Origin: Erodium maritimum
Taxonomy: Eukaryota > Streptophyta > Magnoliopsida > Geraniales > Geraniaceae
Assembly (NCBI GenBank): GCA_963921825.1
Contig: OY997592.1
Location: 58,796,336 to 58,860,335 of the forward strand
Direction: 5' to 3'
DNA length: 64,000 nucleotides
Shown here: piece by piece, positions 11,417 to 21,076 of the stretch
How the letters are laid out: each line of letters starts with the position of its first letter
How positions within the stretch are numbered: the stretch's first letter is position 1
Program-made: the position numbers and the translations under genes
The notes under the pieces: model-generated
The model's input: the letters and a program-made list of their open reading frames with translations, nothing else
The model's database searches: none
Told to the model about the DNA's origin: nothing

Positions 11417-14400
11417 TTACTTTGGTTGCTTGCTAAGTCGACGCATGCCAATTCCGTATACTAGCTTCTCAAACGTTGATGTCGGTAAAGCTTTGGTGAA
11501 TAAGTCAGCAAGATTTTCACTGGATCGAACCTGCTTTACATCTATCTCATTACTCTTTTGGAGTTCATGAGTATAAAATAATTTTGGAGAGATGTGTTTG
11601 ATTCTATCCCCTTTGATGTAGCCTCCTCTTATTTGAGCGATACAAGCTGCATTATCCTCATATATTGTGGAAGGAGAGTTTGCTGGAGGGATGCCAATTG
11701 TGCTTCGTATATGCTGAATTACTGATCGCAGGAACACACACTCTCGACTGGCTTCATGTAGTGCTAGAATTTCTGAATGATTGGACGACGTTGCAACCAA
11801 AGTCTGCTTTGTTGAGCGCCAGGAAATTGCTGTCTCATCGCATGTGAAGACATATCCTGTCTGGGAGCGAGCTTTATGGGGGTCTGATAAATATCCTGCA
11901 TCTGCATATCCGACTAGGCCAACATTCTCTTTGGACTTTGAGTATAATAAACCCAAGTCCTTCGTTCCACTCAAGTAACGAAATATATGTTTAATTCCGT
12001 TCCAATGTCGTCTAGTAGGTTCTGAACTAAACCTCGCAAGCACATTTACTGCAAATGCTATATCTGGTCGTGTGCATTGTGCCAAGTATAATAGAGCCCC
12101 AATTGCATTCAGATATGGTACTTCAGGACCAACTATCTTTTCATCTGCTTCTTTGGGACGAAATGGATCTTTCTTTGGATCTAAAGATCGGACGACCACA
12201 GGGGTACTGAGTGGATATGCGCTATCCATGTTGAAGCGCTTCAATAATTTCTCAACATATGCAGATTGATGGATCAAAATGCCATCAGAAATATGTTCAA
12301 TCTACAGGCCGAGACAATGTCTAGTTTTCCCCAAATCTTTCATTTCAAATTCCTTTTTCAGATATTCTGCAGTTTTAAGGATCTCTTTTGGAGTCCCAAT
12401 CAGATTTATATCATCGACGTATACTGCTACAATAACAAACCCAGAGTTTGTTTTCTTTAGGGTTATTTACGATAAGGTATCCTAATGTTTCGTCCACGAA
12501 CGATAAGGTACCCTAATGAATTTTGTGTACGATAAGGTACCCTAATGATTCGTCCACGAACGATTTGGTTTAAAATTGGCATATTCCGTTAAAAACTAAC
12601 GGAATATTCCTCTAACTTAGACATTTTCAGTTAAGTGGGGTGTGAAATGACGATTTTACCCTTTCTTATTTTAAGCTTATAAATTAGATAGACAAAATTA
12701 CCATTATACCCTTAATTATATAATACAATAAAAATATAATAAATAAATAACTTTAAATTATTTAAATTTAAAATTTTAATTATTTAAAATAATGATAATA
12801 AATATTAAAAAATATTAAAAAATATTAAAAAATAAAAAAAATAAAAAAATCATTTTTATTTTTTTTTAAATTTAATTTTATTTATAAAAAAATCGCAGCT
12901 CGAGTTCTGCGTCTTCTCCGGCCAGCTCCGGCGTGCTCTCCGGCCACCCGTCCTCAGCCGGCGTCGTCCCCGGCCACTCGTCCTCCTCCGGCATCTTCCC
13001 TCCTCCCTCTTACACCACCGGCGTCGTTGATTTGGTTCAAATCTGAACCAAATCTACGACGCCGGTGGTGGAAGAGGGAGGAGGGAAGATGACGGAGGAG
13101 GACGGGTGGCCGGGGACGACGCCGACGGAGGACGGGTGGCCGGAGAGCACGCCAGAGCTGGCCGGAGAAGACGCAGAACACGATCTCCGATTTTTTTTAT
13201 TAATAAAATTAATTTTTTTATATAATAAAAATGATTTTTATATATAAAACTGTTTTTAATAAAAAATTATTTATATATAAAAAAGTTAATTATTAAAAAA
13301 TAAAAATAATTAATTATAAAATCAGATTTTAAAATATAAAAATATGATTTTTTTTAAAATAAAAACTGATTTTTGAAAGAAAAAAATTCAGTTTTTAAAA
13401 AATATATTTTTAAAAAATATATATAATTTATTTATTTTATTTTGAAAATTAAAAGTAATTAGAAAATATAAATTAAGGAAAAATAAAAACTGAGGGTATA
13501 ATGGTCATTTCACTATTAAGTCAAAAGTCAACTAAAATGATAAAGGGCAAAATGGTCTTTTCACTTTGGTCTGTTAGTTTTTTAACAGCAGAAAACCAAA
13601 TCGTTCGTGGACGAATCATTAGGGTACCTTATCGGACACAAAATTCATTAGGGTACCTTATCGTTCGTGGACGAAACATAAGGGTACCTTATCGTAAATA
13701 ACCCTTTTTCTTTATGAATACACATGGACATATGATGTTATTCTTATAACCTTCTTTGATAAGGTACTCGCTAAGACGATTGTACCACATTCTCCCGGAT
13801 TGTTTTAGTCCATACAACGACTTCTGTAATTTTTTCGAAAACAGATTTCTTGGACTATTTTTCATTGCTTCAGGCAATTTCAATCCTTCAGGAAGTTTCA
13901 TATAAATATCGGTATCCAACGTACCATAAAGGTAAGCAGTGACTACGTCCATCATGTACATATCCAGTCTCTTAGAGACTGCTAAACTGATTAAATATCT
14001 GAAAGTAATCATATCCATCACAGGTGAATATGTTTCGTCAAAATCGACTCCAGGTCGTTGAGAAAAACCTTGGGCCACAAGTCTCGCCTTATATCGAGCA
14101 ATTTCATTTTTCTCATTTCGTTTTCTCACAAACACCCATTTATACCCAACGAGTTGAACATCAACATGTGTTTTGATAATGGGCCCAAATACTTGGCGTT
14201 TTTCCAGTGAAGCCAATTCTACCCGAATTGCTTCTTCCCATTTTGGCCAATCATGCCTTTGACGACATTCGTCAATACTACATGGCTCAAAATCAAAATC
14301 ATTGATTATATCATTGGCAACTGCAAATGCAAAAACTTCATCAACAATAATCTAGTTTCGATCCCAAGTCTCATTTATGTGTGAAAAATTCATATGAATC

Positions 14401-16201
14401 TCCTCATTTCTTTTCTCTTGTAATTCATTAATAGTACTAGAGCCTCCCGGTATTTTCGGAACGTTTGGTTCTTCTGGAACCGGCTCTGAGATTTTTTCAC
14501 ACTCTCTATTCGTCTGATTTTTTCGTTTTCGAGGAACAACGTCCTTGGCCCCCACTGGCCTCCCACGTTTCTGCCGTGTACAAGAGGAGTCAATTGCTGC
14601 TTTTGCAGTATCACCAGTAACATTAATTTTTGCTGGTACGTTGTTTGCATCTATATATGACCTTGTTATCTTTGATGTATCTGTAAATGCATCAGGCATT
14701 TGATTTGAAATATTTTGCAAATGGATTATCCTCTGTACTTAAGTTTCACATTGTGATGTACGCGGGTCTAGATGAGATAGAGAATCTACTCTCCAAGAGA
14801 GTTCATGCCTTACTTCAGGAGGCTTATTCTTGTCACCTAAAGGTGAAAATATTGTCTCATCAAAATGACAATCTGCAAATCTTGCAGTAAACATATCACC
14901 CGTTTGAGGTTCAAGAAACCTGACAATGGATGGTGAATCAAAACCAACATAAATCCCCAAACGGCGTTGGGGTCCCATTTTTGTGCGCTGAGGAGGTGCA
15001 ATAGGAACTTGCACAGCACAACCAAAAGTTCTCAAATGGGATATATCAGGTTGATGACCACACACAAGTTGTACAAGAGAATATTGATGATAAGCACTAG
15101 GTCTCAAACGAATCAAAGATGCAGCATGTAATACAGCATGTCCCCAAGCAGAAACAGATAAATGTGATTGCAATAATAATGTTCGTGCAATTATCTGTAT
15201 ACGCTTAATAAAAGATTCTGCTAGACCATTCTGCGTATGGACATGTGCAACGGGATGTTCAATATCAATCCCCAAAGACATGCAATAATCATCAAACGTC
15301 TTTGATGTGAATTCACCAGCATTATCAAGACGAATAGACTTAATTGGATGATCAGGGAAATGTGCCCTTAATTTAATCATTTGTGCCAGCAATTTAGCAA
15401 ACGCAACATTTCACGTTGATAGTAAACAAACATGAGACCATCTGCTGGATGCGTCTATCAGGACAATGAAATAACTGAACGGTCCACTTGATGGATGAAT
15501 AGGGCCACATATGTCTCCCTGAATCCTTTGCAAGAAGGATGGGGATTCAATATTAACCTTGGTTCGAGATGGTCGGACCACTAATTTCCCTTGTGAACAA
15601 GGTGTACAGGATACCTCATTGGATAAAAGGATCTTCTGGTCCTTTAACGAATGGCCATATGAGTTCTCAATAATCCTACGCATCATCGTTGATCCAGGAT
15701 GACCAAGACGATTATGCCAGAGTATAAAAATATCTGGATTAATGAACTTCTGGTTCATTGTAGCGTAGCTTTCAACTGTTCTTATGGTTGTGTAATACAA
15801 CCCTGATGATAGAACATGTAATTTTTCCAGTACACGCTTTTCACCACATTTATCAAAGGTGATACAGAGAAACTCATTCTCAGTTTCATTTCTGGTCTCG
15901 ATATGATATCCGTTGTCACGAATATCCTTAAAGCTAAGTTGAGTACCCATAAAGCATTATGGGTACTCAACTTTGTTCCATTTTCTAATAACAAGGTAGC
16001 TCTTCCCGAGCCCTCTATCAAATTTGCAGTACCCATGATTGTGTTAACATTTGCTTCAACCAAGGTTAAGCAAGAAAAATATTTCTTGTCAGTCAGGATT
16101 GTGTGTGTAGTAGCACAATCAACAATACACAAATCACCATCATTTCTGCAAGCACGCAACCCATTGTTGGAATCCATATCCTTACACAAAACAAAAGGCA
16201 T
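11417..16201 (-). pseudogene. Copia-2 pol (protease, integrase, reverse transcriptase, RNase H), broken
   Basis: Domains appear in Ty1/copia order on the minus strand. Protease-like start: VDCATTHTIL near 16115-16145. The GAG-pre-integrase HHCC region lies near 15640-15760, with the integrase core containing the GDICGP, DASSRW and RLDNAGEF segments (15470-15360) and its Glu in NGLAES. The reverse transcriptase (14216 down to 13714, then 12450 down to 12300) has the YKARLVAQGF, DVVTAYLYG and KSLYGLKQ segments and the YVDD catalytic box at 12410-12421. The RNase H region runs 12277-11417 with EDNAACI near its DN and a final SSENLADLFTKALP. Breaks: a one-base frameshift near 15928, a stop between 15392 and 15411, a further break around 14720-14740, an in-frame stop at 12302-12304, and the foldback insertion at 12460-13704. 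It is a pseudogene. Confidence 0.92.
12460..13704. mobile_element. FB1: foldback (long-TIR) DNA element inside Copia-2 reverse transcriptase
   Basis: The whole 1,245 bp is an imperfect inverted repeat. The left arm begins GGGTTATTTACGATAAGG and the right arm ends with its complement. The symmetry continues through an AT-rich middle and a GC-rich core to a centre near 13030 (GGTTCAAATCTGAACC). The flanks carry TTTTCTTTA (12451-12459 and 13706-13714, with one extra T at 13705), consistent with a 9-bp target duplication of a Mutator-like MITE; reading the ends as AGGG...CCCT gives an 8-bp duplication instead, as in hAT. The outer arms contain short internal repeats of CGATAAGGTACCCTAATG and TTCGTCCACGAACGAT. 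It encodes nothing convincing. Confidence 0.9.
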
Positions 16202-16307
16202 TACATTAGTTCGAAGGGATTACAAAAGACATTACAATAGTCAAAAGGAAATACTTGTAAGCATACATGCATTACAGTAGTAAAAGGAAATATTAGTAAT
16301 CATAAGT

Positions 16308-17348
16308 TCATGCCACATTTTGACCACGGCTTATATTTCCATCATCATCTTCGAAGAAGTCGGAGACAGTAAGCTTGATTGGATCAATAGGATCAGTATG
16401 ATCAATAAAATTCGTCTCCACGACCTTCTCTTTTCCTTTGATCGATTCTTGATAAGGTTTTACCAAGCGATCTGGTACACGACAAATATGAGCCCAATGG
16501 CCTGTTCCACCACATCGATAGCATATAGTTTCAGTGTTTTTAGGAGCTTGGCTTTGTGGGCCTTTTCCTTTCTCACGCCTTTCATATTTGTTCCACCTCT
16601 GGTGGTACACCTTTTTGTCCCTTCCATAAGGCTGGAAATTGTTATGCCCATAGCCCTGACTGCGACCACGTCCACGACCTCGACCTCGGCCTCGACCTCT
16701 AAAGGGTCCTCGGCCTCGTCTGGGTCCAGAGTTACCATCATATCTCGTCACATTCGCTTCAGGGAATGGAGCACTGCCTACGGGGCGAGTTTGATGGTTT
16801 TTCATTAATAATTCATTATTTTGCTCTGCAACGAGCAAACAAGCAATCAGATCTGTAAATTTCGTAAACTCTTTTGCTCGATATTGCTGTTGTAGGACCA
16901 TATTCGTGGGATGGAACGTGGAGAATGTTTTCTCAAGCATAGATTCGTCAGTTACCTTCTCACCACAACTGCGAAGCTTGGATACAATTTTGAACATGGC
17001 TGAATTGTATTCATTTACAGACTTAAAGTCCTGCAGCCTGAGATTAGACCAGTCATATAGTGCTCTGGGAAGAGCTATTGCTTTCATGTGCTCAAACCTT
17101 TCCTTGAGCCTAACCCACAATTCTAGTGGATCTTCGTCATTCAAATATTCCCCTTTTAGGTTTTCATCCATATGATGACGGATAAAAATTGTGGTCTGGG
17201 CTTTGCTTTGCACAGATTCTTCATTCCCTTCTTTTATTGTATCTCCAAGATTCTTAGATTTTAAATGGAGAGTTGTGTCCAATGCCCATTCATAATAGTT
17301 TTTTCCATCCAGTTGGAGTGGTGCATACAGGCACTTGGTTATTTCCAT
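16308..17348 (-). CDS. Copia-2 Gag (nucleocapsid) polyprotein
   Basis: An intact 346-codon frame. Residues about 1-60 form the N-terminal gag segment typical of plant copia elements, with the YYEWALD core. Residues about 60-190 are the UBN2/retrotransposon-gag region. Residues about 205-240 are an arginine/glycine-rich run of GRGRGR repeats that would bind RNA. A CCHC zinc knuckle follows (CYRCGGTGHWAHIC, about residues 278-291). The start Met was chosen because it begins the conserved N-terminus and lies just downstream of the hairpin leader. Gag would coat the element RNA and assemble virus-like particles in the cytoplasm. It is the only complete frame of Copia-2, so it could still be expressed in trans, but I have no evidence that it is. 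Confidence 0.9.
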   Translation of the reverse strand: MEITKCLYAPLQLDGKNYYEWALDTTLHLKSKNLGDTIKEGNEESVQSKAQTTIFIRHHMDENLKGEYLNDEDPLELWVRLKERFEHMKAIALPRALYDWSNLRLQDFKSVNEYNSAMFKIVSKLRSCGEKVTDESMLEKTFSTFHPTNMVLQQQYRAKEFTKFTDLIACLLVAEQNNELLMKNHQTRPVGSAPFPEANVTRYDGNSGPRRGRGPFRGRGRGRGRGRGRSQGYGHNNFQPYGRDKKVYHQRWNKYERREKGKGPQSQAPKNTETICYRCGGTGHWAHICRVPDRLVKPYQESIKGKEKVVETNFIDHTDPIDPIKLTVSDFFEDDDGNISRGQNVA

Positions 17349-17499
17349 CTTGGATATCGATCAAAACAATCGTATGTCAGAATAATTTTAATATGACATA
17401 TATGAATTTTATCAAACTCGACTTCATGTCCCTGGTATTACATTTTTGGAACTTCTAGCCCAAAATATTATGATATTTGTAAGCTTCAAGTTACAAATA

Positions 17500-17915
17500 T
17501 ATATAACCACACAATGAGCGAACTCACGGGGTAAAATAATCGCAAACGGTTAGTATAACCATAACCACACACTGAGCGAACTCGTGGGGTAGCCATAATA
17601 AGTGCATAAAATTAAGTATACATATATAACCGCACAAACGAGCGAACTCGCGGGGTTTAATATATAAATACGAAAATTAAATATATGTATAGATACATAA
17701 CCACACAACGAGCGAACTCGCAGGGTAACCAAAATAAATGCAAGAAATTAAATATATGTATAACCGCACAAACGAGCGAACTCGCGGGGTTTAATATATA
17801 TAATGTACATAAATTAAATATATGTATATATAACCACTCACCGAGTTAAAACTCGTGGGGTAACCAAATATAAATATAAGTACCGCACACTGAGCAAGCT
17901 CGTGGGGTAAACATT
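17500..17915 (-). repeat. Leader hairpin repeat array of Copia-2 (about seven units)
   Basis: On the element strand, units of about 30 bp of the form CCCCGCGAG-TTCG-CTCGTTGTGYGGTTAT recur at irregular spacings of about 50-65 bp, separated by AT-rich spacers. Stems vary in compensating ways: TGAG/CTCA, GCGAG/CTCGT and CGAG/CTCG around the loops TTCG, CTTG and TTTTAA. An outer AACC/GGTT pairing is also possible. The array lies between the primer-binding site and the gag start, so it would be structured 5' leader RNA. The same unit occurs three times in Copia-1. Confidence 0.8.
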
Positions 17916-18117
17916 ATATAGAAAATACATATAAACACATAACGGTTATTTTCTGATGTGAAGGATCCAATGTATTATTGGCAATCACAGAGCATACTTA
18001 TAAATAACATATATAAATAAGTATGCACAAATATTAATAGTATCGTTAGTAGAATAAATTAACGAAACTAAATTAGTAATGATATCAAAATTTCGTACCT
18101 AAATCGGATTGAGCGAT

Positions 18118-18131
18118 TCGTGCTGATAACG
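18118..18131 (-). promoter_or_regulatory. Copia-2 putative primer-binding site
   Basis: On the element strand this is CGTTATCAGCACGA, directly after the 5' LTR, identical to the site in Copia-1 and Copia-3. It complements an internal, anticodon-arm part of tRNA-Ile rather than a tRNA 3' end (see findings). Confidence 0.6.
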
Positions 18132-18458
18132 TGTTGTAATGTATATAAATACTAGATTAGTGGATTAACGAAATTACTTAAACATAAATGGGTAGTAGAA
18201 CACAAAAAGGAAGTAGCTCTCTTGTTCTTTTATTTCTCACAATATTACACACAAAACACTATCATGTATGGAAGCTTTTTTTTTTCTCTGCCAGAGTTCA
18301 TGGGTTCAACCCCTATTTATAGGAGATTTGGAGAGACACAACTTTTCCCACATTTAATGTTGTGAAGCCAAGTCAACTATTGTCAACCTAATCCCCCCAA
18401 GACATGGTGCATGTCTTCTTTTATGGATGTGAAATGTGGGGGCCATATTTTCATAACA
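18132..18458 (-). repeat. Copia-2 5' LTR
   Basis: A 327-bp partner of 10899-11224. The TATA-type CCTATAAATAGGGG on the element strand (plus-strand CCCCTATTTATAGG near 18310-18325) marks the promoter. Differences from the 3' LTR are a few substitutions and one small indel near 18435. Confidence 0.93.
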
Positions 18459-18718
18459 AGAAGTACATTTTGATCGGTTACACCAAAATTCCAAAGCCTA
18501 TTTGCTAGGTGATCTTTTAACTCAACATATGAGATACCAAATTAAAACAATCACATTTGGTTATAGAATCTCTTCGAACATCTTGTACGTTATACACTTT
18601 GTCATGACTCGTGTGTAATACCGAATAATTAACCTATTTAAAATTGATGGGGCTCCAAAAGGATTGACTAGGCAAAAAATATTTTAGAATTCGGTACTCA
18701 AACTAGTTATTTGTTTCT

Positions 18719-20758
18719 AAAAACCCTAGCCGCCTCAATAGTACAGCCCGTCCTTCCTGCCCCCTTCCCCGTCGGCGACGTCACTTGCTCCGGCCATTGA
18801 CGTCGCCGGTTGTGTCCTCTTAGCCCTCTACTCCCCCTCCCTTCTTCTCTTGCAGTTAGCCGGCTTTGTTCTTCTTCTTTTCTTCTCCTTCTTCTGCAGC
18901 TCGTGGTTTCTTGTTGGGCTCGATCTCTCTGCTGCTCAGGGCTTCTTCAAGGTCACGTCGGTTCCGCCGGAGTTCTCAGTCCATTCCCGGCTCAGTTGTG
19001 TTGCTGGCTCGTCGGATCTGTGGCTCTCCGGACTGTGTGGAACGCCTTCGCTCTCTACTTCATGCTCGACTCCTTCACGTGGTGGGAGAGCTAGTTGAGC
19101 TTGGTGTTCTTGTGGAGGCTCGGCTCGTCATGGCTTGCACCCCGTTTGTGTTGTTCTCTGGAGTCATGTTTGCCGGTGTCGGGTTCTCGGTCATCGACAA
19201 GGCTCGGTAGCTGCTGGCTTTGAACGACAGGTTCGGTATCTTCTGGTTCGGAGTGGGTTTCTTGGGCCAGGTAGGGTTTGGCGTGGGCCGTGCCTGTCTC
19301 TAGGCCGGGCGTTGGTGCGGGCGGGTTGCAGTTGTGGGCGGGTCGGGCGGTTCCTGGTGCGGGTCGGGCCGGGTCGGGCCGTCTTCTGGGCCGGTTTACC
19401 CGGTTCGGGTCGGATCCGGGTGGGCTTTCCAGCAGACCCAACTAGCTCCTTCTTTGGTTCGACGTGGTTTTTGTGGTTCTTTGAGCCTTTCGGGTTGAGC
19501 GTAGCTACGGAGGTGCCTTTCTTAGAGCTGGTTGTGGGACACGTTTCTGCATCTTTTTTGGGAGTGGATCGTTGTGGCTCTGGTAGGTGCTGCTGGTGGC
19601 TCGCTCTGTTGCCTAGCTTCTCTTCTCAGGTCTAGTCGTGGGATGCGTTTCCTCATCCTCGGGTGTTGATCGTCGTGGACCTGGTGATTAGCTGAGGCTC
19701 ACTAGTATTCCTTTTCTCCTGCTATAGTTTAATGTTCCACCCTTTGTGCCATTATCGATATCTGTTGGTTTTACTCTGCTTCCTCCCATCTTATTGGGTA
19801 GGTTTCGTCGGTTTCTGGGTGTTGGCCCTCGACGAGTAGTTTGGCCTTAGTGCCATTAAGCAGTGTTCCTTCAGTATTGATTTTAGTATAGTGTGCTCTT
19901 GAGGGTAAGCCCATTAGCACTGTCTCTGTCATTTGTGGTGTTGGCCACCGACTTGTTAGTGACTGTCTTCCAATCTATGTGACGGTTGGATGGTCCTAAT
20001 GAGATAGGGTGTTCTTCTTACTATGGCGGTAGATTGGTTTATTTCAGTTTCTTTTGTGCTTAATGTTTGGATTTTCGGGTTCTGACCTATCCTTCCTTTT
20101 GTGCCTCATGGTGGCTTTATTCGGGTGTGAGTCTCCTTTTTTAGCCGTCTTTTTTCTTTCCCGGGTCTGCGTACCCCTTCACACTTCAGGGTCTGCGTAC
20201 CCTCTCACTTCAGGGTCTGCGTACCCTTGCACTTCTGGGTCTGCGTACCCTTACTCTTCTGGGTTTGCGTACCCATTCACTTCTGGGTCTGTGTACCCCC
20301 ATTCACTCAGGGTCTGCATACCCATTCACTCAGGGTCTGTGTACCCATTCACTCAGGGTCTGCGTACCCAATCACTCAGGGTTTGCGTACCCATTCACAT
20401 TCACTCAGGGTCGGCGTACCCATTCACATTCACTCAGGGTCGGCGTACCCATTCACATTCACTCAGGGTTTGCATACCCATTCACATTCACTCAGGGTCG
20501 GCGTACCCATTCACATTCACTCAGGGTCTGCGTACCCATTCACTCAGGGTCTGCGTACTCATTCACTACAGGGTTTGTGTACCCATTCACTCAGGGTCTG
20601 TGTACCCTGTCACTACTGGGTCTGCGTACCCATCCTTGTTTACTGCTTTTCTTTTGATTTCAGGACTTCCGCCTTCAATCTGTAGACAGATTGTTTTTTT
20701 GTAACCTTTTTCTTTCTCAAGAGAGGGTAATTTATCATATGCTTTCGCTAATAAAAAA
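18719..20758 (+). mobile_element. Retroposon family R, copy a
   Basis: A poly(A)-ended insertion flanked by an 18-bp target duplication with two mismatches: AACTAGTTATTTGTTTCT (18701-18718) and AACTAATTATTCGTTTCT (20759-20776). It starts AAAAACCCTAGCCGCC, has a GC- and CT-rich first part and a T/G-rich second part, and ends CTTTCGCTAATAAAAAAAA preceded by a small hairpin. Copies b and c have the same architecture. Several overlapping frames are open in the GC-rich part but look like composition artefacts. No reverse transcriptase or RNA-polymerase-III promoter is visible. It is best read as a non-autonomous retroposon mobilised by a LINE. Confidence 0.8.
20160..20640. repeat. Minisatellite GGGTCTGCGTACCCATTCACTCA in retroposon Ra
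   Basis: About twenty units of roughly 18-29 bp. The basic unit is 23 bp, and the longer form has an extra ACATTC. GGGTCTGCGTACCC is itself an interrupted palindrome (GGGT...ACCC). The unit length is not a multiple of three and lacks stops in any phase, which explains the long overlapping frames. Copies b and c of the retroposon lack the array, so it arose in this copy. Confidence 0.9.
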
Positions 20759-20816
20759 AACTAATTATTCGTTTCTCTTCTCTTTTATTCTCATCGAATA
20801 AGTGAGGCACATATAT

Positions 20817-21060
20817 TTTTTTGATCAGCAATGCAAGTTTTATAAAGGTCAATCTTCTTAGAAATTGAAAAAGAGGGAAAGAAACAAGTACAGAAACAAG
20901 AAACCATCAACACAGTTTATAAAATAAAACTGAAATGGAAGATGGAGGATTATTCTCCAAGACAAAAATCTGCAGAGAATGAGATAGTATGGTTGTAGGT
21001 TGCAGCTACAAGGGATATCAAAAAATGGAGTAATGGAGACAGCAATCCAAAACAGTATTG
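20817..21060 (-). mobile_element. 5'-truncated LINE 3' tail
   Basis: TTTTTTTGATCAGCAATGCAAG at the left is the complement of a LINE end of the form CTTGCATTGCTGATCAAAAAA. The other boundary and any target duplication are unclear, and the right edge is placed at the target site of the next retroposon. It has no coding content. Confidence 0.45.
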
Positions 21061-21076
21061 AACAACCAATTCTATA

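Larger units (their letters stand above)
10899..18458 (-). mobile_element. Copia-2: near-complete Ty1/copia retrotransposon, with nested foldback element
   Basis: The element is bounded by LTRs of 326 and 327 bp (10899-11224 and 18132-18458). Both are flanked by the 5-bp duplication AGAAG (10894-10898 and 18459-18463). By eye the LTRs differ at about nine sites, roughly 97% identity, so this is the youngest retroelement in the window. In element order, right to left: 5' LTR, putative primer-binding site, a leader with hairpin repeats, gag, protease, integrase, reverse transcriptase, RNase H, polypurine tract and 3' LTR. This domain order (integrase before reverse transcriptase) defines Ty1/copia. 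A 1,245-bp foldback transposon interrupts the reverse transcriptase. Pol also has frameshifts and stops, so the copy cannot make its own enzymes although gag is open. Confidence 0.95.

Noticed and set aside
19091..19635. Gly/Arg- and Pro-rich frames on both strands
   Set aside because: Overlapping frames on opposite strands in GC-rich retroposon sequence reflect base composition, and no domain is recognisable.
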